64,000 bases of DNA from Epiperipatus broadwayi (taxonomy: Eukaryota > Onychophora > Udeonychophora > Euonychophora > Peripatidae): positions 12,315,473 through 12,379,472 of the forward strand of contig JAQFVV010006215.1 in the NCBI GenBank assembly GCA_028023455.1, written 5' to 3'. The notes under the pieces were generated by a model. The model did no database searches. It was given only the letters and a program-made list of their open reading frames with translations, and was not told the origin of the DNA. The position numbers and the translations under genes were made by a program. Every line of letters begins with the position of its first letter. The first letter of the stretch is position 1. Positions 12,451-24,849 of the stretch are shown piece by piece.

Positions 12451-13759
12451 CTATTATTCCACAAAAATAAAAAATGCAAAAATTATTTTAGGTATCTGAG
12501 TAAGTATCCATGTTTGTCTGTAAATATATAAAAACAATTTTATTGACAATTTTTACATACTGAATAAAAAAAATTTCAACCAAATTAAAAACAGAATCTA
12601 ATTTAACATTTAAATAAATAACAGGAATAATAAATTATTAATGAATAATAAGCAATGGTTCATTAATCATTTTTATTATTAAACAAATATTCATCTACAA
12701 AATACAGATTAAAACAATTCCAAGTTTAAAATACACAAGTCCGATTGCTTAATAATACATATTAAAACTACAATAAATTGTCAATATATAACACATTACT
12801 GGTGATTTCTAACTTACTCTTTTAAAAAAACATGTTTATTGAATTGAAAATAAAATTGTTATTAATCCCATATATTTGAAATGGTCTTCAAAATTTAAAA
12901 CTAATCCAATATCATTAGTAATATATAGTAAACATATATGTATATATTCCTACAAAATATTAAAGTTTATAGAAATAAAAATGTTCATTATTATATTTAT
13001 TTCAAGTAGTTCATTTTAGAAAATATAATTTATGACAGCATCTTTTTAATATTCAAATCATATTCTGACAATTTTTTTAATGTCCAAAATTAAATGTTGT
13101 TGGATATAATCTACTTTTTAAATGAATCACATATTCAAAAATATATAATAATTTATATTTCATCCTAATACCAATAACTAATCCAATAAAATCTTTATGT
13201 ACTTTTTATATAAAATTGCCACTGTGGAACTTACAAAAAAAAGACCATTTCATATGATTATACATCTATCACCATGCCACCCCCCACCCCCACCATTTCC
13301 ACTATTTCCTCTTGATTTAATATTTAATAAATGAATCTAATATCATAATTTGAACTACTTTCTTTTGTTAATATTTATCATATTTTAACTTTATCATATT
13401 ATTTTCTTTTACATCATAATTTGGTTTAGAACCATTAACTATAAAAAAAATTTTATATATTTAAGATTTATGTCTGTTAGTGTTCAACAATTTCAACATA
13501 ATGAGATCAATTATTTATATGATTTACTATTTGTAAAGAACTAAAACAAAAATAAATAAATCTATCATATCTGTTACAAGTTCATTATTTTATGACTATC
13601 TTCCTCTATTATATGTAAATAGCACTCTGATTTAATTCATAATACTATGTAGGTTATCAATCCAAATACAGTTTGACACAATCAAGTTCTAAGATATTAA
13701 AACTAAAGTATTCTTGTTTGATCAATGTATAATGGCAATTTTATATTATTTATTATTCC

Positions 13760-15500
13760 TTTAATTCGTCGTTTATAGCGGTGATGCAGTGCTAAGGTGG
13801 CGTATCTTTGAAATTTTGTGTTCTTTTTAAAATTACGTAAAAACTACAAGCATGACGTCAACAGAAAATGCAGCATGTTTCGTTTTTCAATTCTCTTTTG
13901 AATGACATACATTATGTTGAAATCCAAAAAAAATTGAATTTTTCATGAATATTTTGATTTGTACCTTCATTTAATTTTTTTATTTTTTGCTAAGTTTACT
14001 ATTTTTCATGGAGAAGATAAAGGCAGAAATTTTTAAATGGCCAAAGAGATTACGAAAATGGATTAAAAATGTGCTGATAATTTCGCATTTCAAGGCCTTC
14101 AAAACGTAATTAGAATGTCGGGTTGTAAGTATTAAAAAATTTTATTTTTACTTATTTGAATAGTAAACTTTTTAAAAATATATGATAAGATAAATGGTAT
14201 GTTTGTGTTTGCATTGGTGTCTGTGTAGTATATAAATTATATACCATTTATGCTCTTTATTATATGTATATAAATTTAAACATTTATATTCAAATACAAC
14301 AGAAGTAATTTATGTAATTTTGGGGCTCTGATCTAAGTTTAGACAATCTTATTTTCTAGACATAATGATTCTCAAAAGATTTAATAATTTATTAACTGTT
14401 TATATTTATATTACTGTATTTGTGTTTGCAATTACAGGTTTGTGTTTATATAACAAATAATGTCTATACATATAAAATTAAGGTATTATAGAGCAGTACA
14501 ATGTAAATTTTAGGACTGATTATCAAATATACAGAAATTTTACAGTTGACAAAGCAATCACAAAATTTACCATGTGAAAATATAAACACTTAAAACCAAA
14601 AAAGAAAGCAAATGGTGTGTGTGTGTAGATAACCACAATAGTTATGTATATACCACATGAAATTGTATGCAGACAAAGAATCAAATTCTGATTTTTGCCT
14701 ATGCCTTGGTACTCATGCTGTGGTGTCAGTAGTTTTGCCACATCTTGCATCACATTATTTTCAATTCTATAGCTAGCAAATGAGCTATATGCAAATAAAT
14801 TATATTTCTGTGGGACAATAAATATAACAAGATAGCATCACTGGTGTGCATAAAGAATATAAACATCACTGATGTACACAAAAAATACAAAATGAAGGGA
14901 TGAAACTCATTTTATCAGTAATACAAACAGTAAACTACAATTTCTAGTTTTAGATAGACAAGAAGCCAATTGCTATGATGATAAATGCATATCCATCTTC
15001 TGGAAATGATTTGTTTTGTATCTTTTATTAGGATGAACCTTTTTCTTACAGTCGCCTTTGAGATTTGTCACCTTTGGGGTACAAGATAAAAATGAAGAAT
15101 TCGTACGCAACTTATTTTGGAGATTCTGAAGCTTAGATTATCTGAGGTAAAAAGTATTATATATGGTTTGAAAGATAATTTTGTGAGGAATACAAAGAAA
15201 TTGCCAATGAAGATGTAATTTAAACTTAGTTAATGATAAATAAAAAATTATGAACAAACAATAAAGTAATAATTGTGTCGGGGATGTTGAAATTTCTTTT
15301 TTTACTTATTTTTTAAATGGTTATCACTATTTATCTTAACCTTATTGTTTTCCTTAGTTTTTCTAGTTTCTATCAATATAAAGCTTTTTGCTCTAACATT
15401 ATGAAAACTGAAGTTATTGTAAAAATTATGACTCAAGTCAGTTTTTTTAAAAATTCAATATGGCGTCAATGATAGTGAACTAGTTAATACAATTTGATCA
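13760..15500 (+). repeat. Dispersed family 'E', copy 1
   Basis: About 1.7 kb is collinear with 24850-26400 in the same orientation. Shared landmarks include ATGCAAATAAATTATAT, AATTTCTAGTTTTAGA, GATGAACCTTTTTC, TTTGGGGTACAAGATAAAAA and the end TTCAATATGGCG. At 15052-15146 lies a block preceded by TTTTTCTTACAG and followed by GTAAAAAG, splice-like borders conserved in copy 2. The element has no long open frame and I could not define terminal repeats. It may be a decayed DNA transposon or retroelement. Confidence 0.6.
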
Positions 15501-16299
15501 AACTCCAAGTTATAACTTTGGAGCAATGAAAATACCAAAGTCAAATTTGCTATCATTTTAAGTCAAATAATATAAAATTTACAATTTTTAAGATTAAAAT
15601 TGAACTCATAAATTTCAGTTGGTTAATTTTGAAAGGAATTCTTTTTTTAAGCTCGATTAAGATTAGCAAAAAATTTCTAAAATTATTCAGTTTTCTCAAA
15701 TAACCCCACTGCAGATCAATTTTATAACTAATTTTAATATAAACCAACAAGACAGTAATATTCTAGTAATATATACATATATAGTTGCTATTGAAATGGT
15801 AAATCTGATTGAGATTTGCCGTTTCACAGTCTGACCTACCTAATTATTTATTTTACTAACGTTTGCTTTATTTTTTTTTATTCTAAAAAAATATTTTAAC
15901 ATTTTTTTAACTATCCTGAATAAATCCTAAAATTTATTTTTGGACCATATATATATAATTGTACTAACACACTGTTATTCTATTTTTATTATTAAAAAAG
16001 AAAAATTCAAATAATTAACTTTGAATTTTTTTTATATATTTTATATATATGTGTTTAAAATATCTAATTTTTTTTCAGTATAAGAATCCAAGATGGCCTT
16101 TTCTGAAAGATTTGTACCTTGATAAAAAGTTTAAAATAAATGTTTAAATTAAAAACACTTAGAAATTACCAAAATCCATTTTACTGTGGAATCTCTATTA
16201 ATTAATTAGTAGAGATTCTACATCGTTATCTCTAATTAAAAACTAACATAAAATTATATTGAAATCTATTGATTCTTATCGAGGTACAAACTTTCTAAA

Positions 16300-16640
16300 A
16301 TTAGAATAAAAGAATAATTGCTATCGTTTTAACATTAAAAATCACTTGAGGCAGGAGAGAAATCGAATACGGATAGGAAGTTATAAAATAGTGGTCCATT
16401 TGAGAATGAAAAGAAGACCAGACAGAGAACAGACAGAAAGAAAGTTGTGGAAGTCTCCATGCCATGAAGATCGAGTAGTAAAAAGGGTAGATCACTGCCC
16501 TTTCCTTCCCGAGACCTGAAAATCTTCCGTTATGCTGCTGTCTACCTGCCTTCAAAGAAGCCTGCCTTCAACATTCACCCACAGAACTCATCCAGGTGAA
16601 CCCCAAGGAAAATGACGAAGAGCTTGAATACTTCCATCAA
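16300..16640. other. Unidentified more GC-rich block
   Basis: This block stands out from the AT-rich surroundings. On the plus strand a short frame reads NLPLCCCLPAFKEACLQ, then HSPTELIQVNPKENDEELEY, around 16510-16640; on the minus strand there is an 84-codon frame. Neither resembles a protein I know and no splice borders fit USP34. Probably part of an old mobile element. Confidence 0.3.
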
Positions 16641-16853
16641 GATGTTTGAAACTATTATCGTAAGAGCATAAATGTAATTTCGTAAAGCTTTTAACTGATT
16701 CTTTAACCCTTTTCTTTTAAATTATAATATTTCATTAACTCAAGCTCACTATAATTTTCAATTTTTAATATATGTAATTATTTAAATAAGAATTTATTTA
16801 TTTGTTTTATAGTAATTTTAGCATGAGATCTCATGCGTTGATTTTTTTATTAT

Positions 16854-16999
16854 TTCGACAAACTTCACTCGCGGGGGCTCAGAGTAATTTGCTAAGAGAG
16901 TAAATTATGTTTTACTAGAGAGGGAGTTTTAGAAAGAACGATTTAATTTTAAAATAAAATAATTTTGATCTATTTTTATTTCGCAAGTGAAGTGTCGAA
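16854..16999. mobile_element. Short MITE with about 19-bp inverted termini
   Basis: The left terminus TTCGACAAACTTCACTCGCG and the complement of the right terminus, TTCGACACTTCACTTGCG, match apart from small differences. The 146-bp body is non-coding. Flanks are AT-rich, so the target duplication cannot be called with confidence. Confidence 0.6.
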
Positions 17000-17039
17000 T
17001 ATATATATTTCAAAGTAAACATGCCGTAATATCTTTAAA

Positions 17040-19340
17040 CAGTTTTTATTATAGATTTCTCAGAATGGGATTTTATTATTTTATATTTCTGCAAGTTAAA
17101 ACAAAAAGTAATGTGCTATAGATTTTGACCTTAAACGCCGCTGGATAGCGTCAGTTAATTATCATGCCTTTTTTTTTAAGTTAGGAAAAGAGGGAAGGGG
17201 GGATTTATTCGAGAAATAAATTTCCTTATTTCTATATGTATGTTTTTTTTTTAGGTTAAATATTTAAATAAAGTAGTTGTTTATGCAGGTTGATCTCTAT
17301 GCAGTATTAGATCATTTAAGGCTATTTTAATTATAATTCGTTCATATTTAATGATTGTAATATCTCGGGTTAATAAAGAATGCTTGGCGTATCATGGACA
17401 GACCTAAAACGGTCATTTATTTGGTGATTCGGAGTTAGCTTCCGGTTTTGCATACGTCTGTGAATCGGATAGTGTGGTATGAGGTAGAGTTGGTTTGTCA
17501 GCATAATTCGTAGAGGCGGATATTAGGGCTCTCCGTAAGTCCTATCTCTTATCGGTATATGGACACGACATGTGGACGTATCAATTTCCCTTTTATTCTT
17601 CGTTGGTTTGGCATGCGGATGTCCATAATCCGGCCCGTATGTTCTTACTTACATTTCTCCTCTTCTTTGCATTCCTATATTTATTAACCTGACATTGTTC
17701 TGCTTTTCTTTTGCCCATCTAATATGTAAGCCATAGGGAAATTGATTCTACTTAAGGATCTTCGATCTGAGTAATCAACTGTCTTGTTTGTTTTCATAAT
17801 TAGTTAAAATTGTTTGATTTTGGCTAATTCACATTATATTTTATTATAGGTTTGATTTTAGTTGTAAGTCCAACTAAAGTGGCTTGTTTGCTTGATAATT
17901 AACTGATCTATTTTTTTTGTTATAACAGCTTACAGTTTGAATCACTGTAAAGTTAGTTATAAGCTATTCCAGCAAGGTCCACTAATGTCATCAAACATTA
18001 TTAATTGAAATCTAAATTATTATTTTTTTATAAAGAGAAATAAAATCTTTTTTTTCTTTTATATGTTAGTGGAGTAAAACGTCAAATTAGTCTTATTATA
18101 ATCTTTTATTTAATTAATGTCTTTTCAATAGAAAATATTTTTTTAAATCTTATTGTAATTATTTCCTTGATACCCATTTCTAAATAGAATGGCTTTTTTT
18201 TTTAAATCTTTTTTGTAAAAAAAAAAGCAATAAAACAGTTATTCTTTATATACCTCAGTAAGGCAGATGTTTAGACCTACTGCTGTATTAGTAGCTGGTA
18301 CTAAATGCGCACGGGTAATTTTAAAATCCATGATCATTTAATTATAAAATCATTTTTGTTATTTTAAAAGGAGAATAAATGTAAACAAAAGTAAAGGTGT
18401 ATAAACTTCACAAAATAAATGGTACAAACTCAATAATGTCAATGTTAACCGCTAATATAAATAAAGTCGTCATGAACTCATATAATTATAAAGTTAATTT
18501 AAAGATTGTATTTTTTTTTTGTTTTTAGAGCTTGAGTTAAAGATTAATGTAGAATGCCTAATGATTTTTAAATATATATATAACTAAAACAAACTCCCAG
18601 TGTTCCTTGAATCATTTTATTTACTTTTATTTGAAATAATTTTTGATTTTAAATATACCTATCAACCAATCACCCAAGTTCTCACTAAAATATATAAATA
18701 AATTGAATCTCATGCTTTAAGACCCAGCTGCTGGGACGGTGAAAGTAAAGGAATTCGATTGTATCGTCAAGAAAGGTTATTGATTAGATCTTTGACCTGG
18801 GGATATAGGTAAATAGGGCAGAATTCACAATGTACCTGATTTATATATCTTGTATGTGGTTGGACTCGAGGTACTTTACCTGTATTCAGGGGTTTGCTGG
18901 ATCGATGTGTGTTTTTCGACCAGTACACTATAAATAGCTTATAATAATAAATCAATATATATAAAGTTAATATCCTCATGATTAAAGTCCCTGCTTAGTT
19001 GCACTATTAATGATTAATTAAATCGCTATTTACCTAATTCTGGCAAATGTTCTTCAGTTCTGTGAGAGATGCATATAAATTATAATAAGATCGGGGCAAT
19101 CTGTTTAATCCCTAATTGACCGGATTACCTTCAGGAGCCGAGATCCTGGGTCTGGAAACAAATCCCCACTACTCTTCCGCTGCTTCACATATATATGCAA
19201 CCTAGTTGCACAAATACATGAGGAATGAAAAAAAAAATATTGCATTCTTTTTTCTCCCTGCTTAAATAGTTTTCTTTGTCTTTTGTTTTCTGGAGTAATC
19301 TGATTGATCATCTGTATCCGGGTGAAAGATTTTTTTATCT
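17040..19340. other. Unidentified region with two GC-richer blocks (17340-17660 and 18720-19330)
   Basis: The block at 17340-17660 contains CTCGGGTTAATAAAGAATGC and several restriction-like CG motifs. The block at 18720-19330 contains GACCCAGCTGCTGGGACGG. Base composition differs clearly from the flanking intron, which suggests inserted DNA. I found no open frame with recognisable motifs, no convincing terminal repeats and no second copy in the window. The intervening 17700-18700 is AT-rich background. Confidence 0.3.
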
Positions 19341-20606
19341 TATCTATTAGGTTTAATTAAATATTACTTCTTTCTAGAATTCGATTGTTAATCAGTTATT
19401 GACAATTGAATTCCTATGAAATCAGATTTTACTTTAGTTTTATTCTCATTGTTCAATTAATGTTTTAATTTATCTGTTTTATTATTAACTATTTTTAGAC
19501 AATAGTTTTAGTATTTTAAATTAAAATGCACATTTTACTAATAATGAATTGATATTCTAACTAAATCAATTTCATTACTTAATATTTCTATTTTCAACTA
19601 ATTATGTTTTTTAATCCAAAAGTTAGCATTGAAAATATTTATCCTAATTATTTGAAAATATCCAGCTTGCTAGCTTTTAAATTTTACAAATTATCTGCAA
19701 ACATTTTTGCTCTTCATAACTAAAGTTTCAAAATTACTTATAGATAAATAAATTTTCCAATAAATTATTATTAATTAATTAGATAATTATTTTTAAAGTG
19801 TCATATTTATGAGTTATTTTATTAATAGCAAACTTATTAATATTTTTTTCAGATTTATATATTTTCTTCTTTAGTGGCATCTATAATAATCAGATTTAAT
19901 TTGTATCTAAGACTATCTTCTCCAAGTCCTTCAATTCCTTTCTTTTTCTTCAAGTATTCAGTTATCCATTTTCCTTAAGATTCTCAATTTTTTCCCCTTC
20001 CTCTATTTTGATCACCATTTGTTCTGCTCTAATATACCATTCAAAATTCTGATTCCTAAATAATCCTCAATCTTTTTAATTTCTTCAATAGATAATATTT
20101 TTTTTAATACTTATTCATTACTGCATTCTTAAATTTTCTTTGTAAAGTATTTTCCCCAATTATCTGACATTTTAAAACTGGGACCCCTTTCACTATCCCT
20201 TTTTAATTGTTTAAGCCTATCCATACAAAACAACTACAAAAAAAAAAAAATTGAACAAGTCTTTTTAAATCTGGATCAGAGAATAATCTATTTGTATTCT
20301 TTTATAAAATCGACTTTAACTATTGTAATTCTCATTCTAATTTATTTACTTCTATTTTCATTATCAAATTCCCAAGAACTTTTTTATTTTGTCTATCTAT
20401 TTCACTACTTTAATTTTATTTGAATTTATTTCCATTATAACCTTTCTTTAAAGTCTTTCAATTTAAAATTATATATTATTAATATTAACAAAAAAATATG
20501 TTATTGCATGTTAAACAGATTATGTAAACATTTTACATAATATATTTTTGTTTCAATGGATAACCTTTATTTATCTTAGATAGTAGTGGTAGGTTTATAC
20601 ATATAT

Positions 20607-21098
20607 TGTAACGGACGGACGACCAGCCCCATCCCATTCAACTCACTGCTAATGCTGCTATATGTGCCGCAACAAGAAACCGTCCGTCCGTGGAGGGATC
20701 CAACAATGTTCCAAACGGATCTTAAACACTGCCCACTCCCTTTTGTTTAGTAACACTCAATGCATCCATCCACTCCCCACTATAATCCATTAACCTCCCC
20801 CCCCTCAGAATTCGAACCTAATCGTAAACTGAGCAGTACTCCCATCATGTATGTGTTATGATGAGATAATTAGCTGATGTGAGCAATGTCTATGCATTAT
20901 GGTCCATATTGTATGGTTCTTAAGTTCGTGCTGCATGTATGCGCACATATAGAGTAGGTGTGTAAAGTTAGTGATGTGTTATCGATAAATCATATACAAC
21001 CCATGATATGATCTATTTATATCCTTTATTTCAACAATAAATTAATTTTAACCTAACTTGTTTACATCATAAAATACATAATGTTGAATTTCTCTACA
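20607..21098 (-). repeat. Putative 3' LTR of a minus-strand Gypsy-like retrotransposon
   Basis: Read on the minus strand it starts TGTAGAG and ends CGTTACA, a TG...CA pair. It is immediately preceded, in that orientation, by the purine-rich tract TTTTGAGGTGGAAG (21099-21112), the expected polypurine primer position. The LTR end also holds an inverted decamer (ACGGACGGAC / GTCCGTCCGT). Upstream is an integrase-like remnant. No second LTR was found, so the element is truncated. Confidence 0.55.
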
Positions 21099-21146
21099 CT
21101 TCCACCTCAAAATTCAAATATGGAAGTAAAAAAATAGGAGAAAACC

Positions 21147-21450
21147 TCACAAAACTTTCAAAATTAATGTGATGCGAACAACAAACAAACATAACAACAT
21201 GATTCTGTAGACATCTTGGGTCATCGGAGTTTCTTCTTTCAGGTGGTAAAATTCATTGTGTATTTGGGAACTTTCAGCATCTCTGGTATAATCATTTATG
21301 TCTTGCTTCATTTTCCAGGATGGTGCCTTTTCCAAGTTATCCATTCCTCTCAAAATGAATATTTAGCTTGGGTAGCATCTGGTTTGGCGGCTTTCACAGT
21401 TGATCTGGAAACCTTCAACATAACATCTGGTAGCCATTGGATATATATGT
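21147..21450 (-). pseudogene. Gypsy-type integrase zinc-finger remnant
   Basis: In two adjacent minus-strand frames around 21255-21325 one reads WKRHHPGK and then, after a frameshift, MKQDINDYTRDAESSQ. This looks like the HHCC zinc-binding finger at the N-terminus of Ty3/Gypsy integrases (HHPGK...MKxDIxxYxRxCxxC). The two cysteines appear as Ala and Ser, so the finger is dead. It lies only about 150 bp from the polypurine tract, meaning most of integrase has been deleted. The closeness to a plausible LTR supports the call. Confidence 0.5.
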
Positions 21451-22562
21451 GATGGGGAAAACTCACACATATATGTAACATAGATCGTCTTCTTCAAACA
21501 TGGCTGAGGTGCCTCGACTCTTCACAATGATTGTTTAGCATACCTGCATGATTCTTTATAACAATATATATATATCAAAAAATTATTTTCTTTCATTAAC
21601 GGTTATTGTGTTATAGCTATATAACAAGAATACTGTTAAAATGGAATTATGATATTAATCGTTATTAAATCAAGAATTTCAACGTTTCTATAAAACGATT
21701 ATTGGAATAGATATCTCTATCTATCCTATAATGAATAGTTCAACAGAATTATATCAAAAGAAAGACTCTTTGTGCTTATTATGTTTCAATCAAACGACTA
21801 TGTGATATTCTTTTTTAATGTACAAAGTTCATATAAATGTTTGATTCCAACGAAAGCATAAAGATAATCTTGTTCGTTTTAATTTTTACGCACATAAAAT
21901 TAAATAACTTACCGTTCTAGATTTTCTTGTGCATTATTTGTTCATTAAAATGATGAAGAATGTTTTATCAAAACAAGGTATATGGTTTTCAAATTATTTG
22001 ATCTGTCGTCAGATAAAGAATAAAGAAAAGACAAACTTTTTTATATTTTTCTGTACTTGTTATCAATTCTAAGCCAAGAAAAAAAAAAAAATTGTTTTTG
22101 TTGTCATGGTTGTTGTCAAGCACGTTCTACAAGTTTTCTTTCCCCCTTCGTTTCACAACATTAGATTACAAAACTGGATTATTTTTTTTTATTCATACAA
22201 AACCTTCCCGATTGTTTAAGTAACATCGTTTAGTCAAGTACGATTATTTAGAAATATTAATAAAACTCAAATTAATACGAAATTTTTTATTAATTCTTTC
22301 TCTTTTTTTTTTTTGTTTTGGGTATTTCAAGTTTGTAAAATACAAGTATGATTCTATTCAAATCCTTATATCTAATAAATTATCAGCTTAAACTGTTCAA
22401 TGGAGGTATTAATTTTGTTAACTAACACATACCTGTGTGTGTCTGCACACATACTTCATTACTTTCATAAGTGATTAATTCCTTATGTTTATGTTCTGTG
22501 TCCAATGCGCGTCATTGCGAGAATATAGGATGAGACCTGTTGCGATCCTTACAATATAAATG

Positions 22563-22865
22563 TTGATTTATTGGCTTACACAGGATTGCAGGAATTTTTA
22601 TATGTTGTGGATTAGTTACAGTGCTGTGATTACATGCGCAATCCATAGATATAGGTAATAGTTGATTTATTTATTTACATGAGATTATAAAAAGTTTTAT
22701 ATGGTGTAGATTAGTTACAAGGGTTTTACATAGGTTGGATTGCTGTGGTTACATGGGCAATCTCTAGTTGTAGGTTTACATATGTAAAAGTTGTTTTATT
22801 GATTTACACAAGATTACCTAAATTTAATATGCTCTGGACTATTGTATCTACAAATACAAATCAGG
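22563..22865. repeat. Degenerate tandem repeat, unit about 100-130 bp
   Basis: Three diverged units share TTGATTTATTGRYTTACAYRRGAT, TATATGKTGTGGATTAGTTAC and RATTACATGSGCAATC blocks. Unit length varies because of indels. No coding potential. Confidence 0.55.
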
Positions 22866-23460
22866 TTGTTCTATATGTCATAAGGTTGCCTGGGTAACAT
22901 AGCTGGGGGACTTCCATGGTAATGTGGCAATTGTCTGTGAGATCAATGTCATTTTTGATTTTTTAGGGTAATGAATCTTTGTTGGGCACCCAAGTTTTCT
23001 CTTGGTTTCATTGGCAATGTGAGTTGGGAAGGTTGTTGGAGGTGAAAGGCATAACAGGATTGCTTTCATAATTGCTACAACCCCACCATGTCTGCTTTCT
23101 GGTGCATTTGAATAGATGACTGTTCCAGAGAGGGGGGACACACGTATGTTAGAACTGTTTGCAATTGTTAAGTGGAGTTTGTGATAGTTGGTCATACTCT
23201 AAGTCTAGCTGTATATTAGAGGTGGATGCTGAATAAGGTTTTTGATGAGGTTTAAGTGTGAGATCCATAGAGAGTATCCTGATTTTGGAGGGGCTGGTGT
23301 TACAACTATGTTAGAACTGGCTGCAATTGTTCAGTTGAAGTTTGCTGTATTAGGTTGGTGTGAGATTCTTGAGTAGAGGGTACAGATATAGGGAGATAGG
23401 GTAAAATTTGGGTAGATAGGCTTGGCATTGCTATTGGAAGTGATTTGTGTTTTTTTGAAA
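22866..23460. other. G-rich intronic block with an internal direct repeat
   Basis: The sequence is purine- and G-rich on the plus strand. ATGTTAGAACTGTTTGCAAT (around 23147) recurs with changes around 23309 (ATGTTAGAACTGGCTGCAAT), about 162 bp apart. A 105-codon minus-strand frame (22878-23195) has no recognisable motif and no USP34 splice borders, so I do not call it a gene. Probably part of the same old element as the tandem repeat to its left. Confidence 0.35.
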
Positions 23461-23469
23461 TTATCTAGT

Positions 23470-23925
23470 AGCTAAGATTTGTATAAAAAATTTAACGCAA
23501 AATTGGAAATAAGATATCAACTGATTGAAAAAAGTCGTTTTTTTTTTGTTTTTTTCTGCTAACCTAAGGTTTTGACTACTTTATAAGCATAAACAGGCAG
23601 AGCTTGTTAACTTGGCCAAGTAAATTAATTGCTGGGAACTTGTAATCAAATTTGTATTACTAAACAAAGATCAGAGTTTGCTACAATAACGTTAAAAATA
23701 AGCACCTTTAGACTTTGAAACTCTGTGCTGCTATTGTTGGCTGCTGATACTGGTCATGTGATGGCGTTTTTTTAAAAAATCAATTATTGCTAGGTAACTT
23801 GATTTTAATTAAAAATTTGAATAAAAAATGTAACACAAAATTGGAAATACATAATTAACTGATTAAAGGTATAGTAACCAGTTGGTTAGATAGTTGTTGG
23901 CAGGATATTCCTAAGGTTTGAGAAT
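23470..23925 (+). repeat. Dispersed repeat family 'G', copy 1
   Basis: It shares collinear blocks with 27830-28210: CAGAGCTTGTTAACTTG, ATTGCTKGGRAACTTGTAAT, AACTCTGTGCTG, CATGTGATGG and AATGTAACACAAAATTG. The block AACACAAAATTGGAAATA...CAACTGATTGAAAAA also appears just before it, suggesting a partial tandem duplication. Non-coding. Confidence 0.55.
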
Positions 23926-24849
23926 GAAAAAAAATACAAATTATTTAATTAATGGGGAAAATAAAATTTAATTTTTCAATACATATTTTTTTATGGGTCT
24001 TTATTTAGCTAAATATTTTACCAACACGATAGTATGAGAATTCTTAAACATTAAATATATTTAAGAGTTTGTTTTTTTTTTAAAAAAAAAAGAAAAACAA
24101 AATAAGATTTTAATACATTTTGAATTTTATTTTTAATTAATTAGTTGTTTTTTTACCTTTACCTCTCTTTAATGAAAAAGAAAATCAAATCAATGCAATT
24201 AACCGAGTATCTTTTTCTTTTTTGCAAGAAAATTTGATTTTTAATTATAAAGAAATATCAAGAATGTAATAATATTAAGTTCTTGATTTGTTTTCAATCT
24301 CTATGATTAAGGAGAAAATTGGCTGAACAATTGTTTTTATGAAATTTTATTTAATTGGTTGTCATGAAAATGATAATGTAAGAGACAGATTGTAATTGGC
24401 TTGTGGGCAAGATTTTCCTAATATATATATATATATATGTGAGGGTGTGAATAAGTGATAATATCCAAGTGTCTGGAAAGGTTATTGCTAACTTTACTAT
24501 TAAAGAGAGTAGTCAAATCTTAATCCTGCAAATGATAGGAGAAGAAAGTATTCCTAACTTAGCTGTTGAAGAGAAAGCAATGAAGTTTTAATCCAGCTGC
24601 TGAAAAGAAAGAAGCAGAAGCCTTTATCAACATGTGACATAACACATCAGAAATCTTAACCAAGCTATTGAATATAATAATAGAAGTTTTTAATCCAGCT
24701 TTTAGCATACTATGACTTTAGCACTAAAAATGGTTTGTATAATGAAAATCATCTGCTACATTCAGGTAGAAGCTAGGCATCACTTTCTTCCATGTAACCT
24801 ACCTTCGCTGAAAGAAAATATAGAGATGGTAAAAACCCCTTTAACCATT

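Noticed and set aside
14523-14753. 76-codon minus-strand frame in family E copy 1
   Set aside because: Not conserved in copy 2 (24850-26400).
16301-16555. 84-codon minus-strand frame
   Set aside because: No recognisable motif; hydrophobic, low-complexity translation.
22878-23195. 105-codon minus-strand frame as a gene
   Set aside because: No motif, no splice borders matching USP34, and it lies in a repeat-containing G-rich block.
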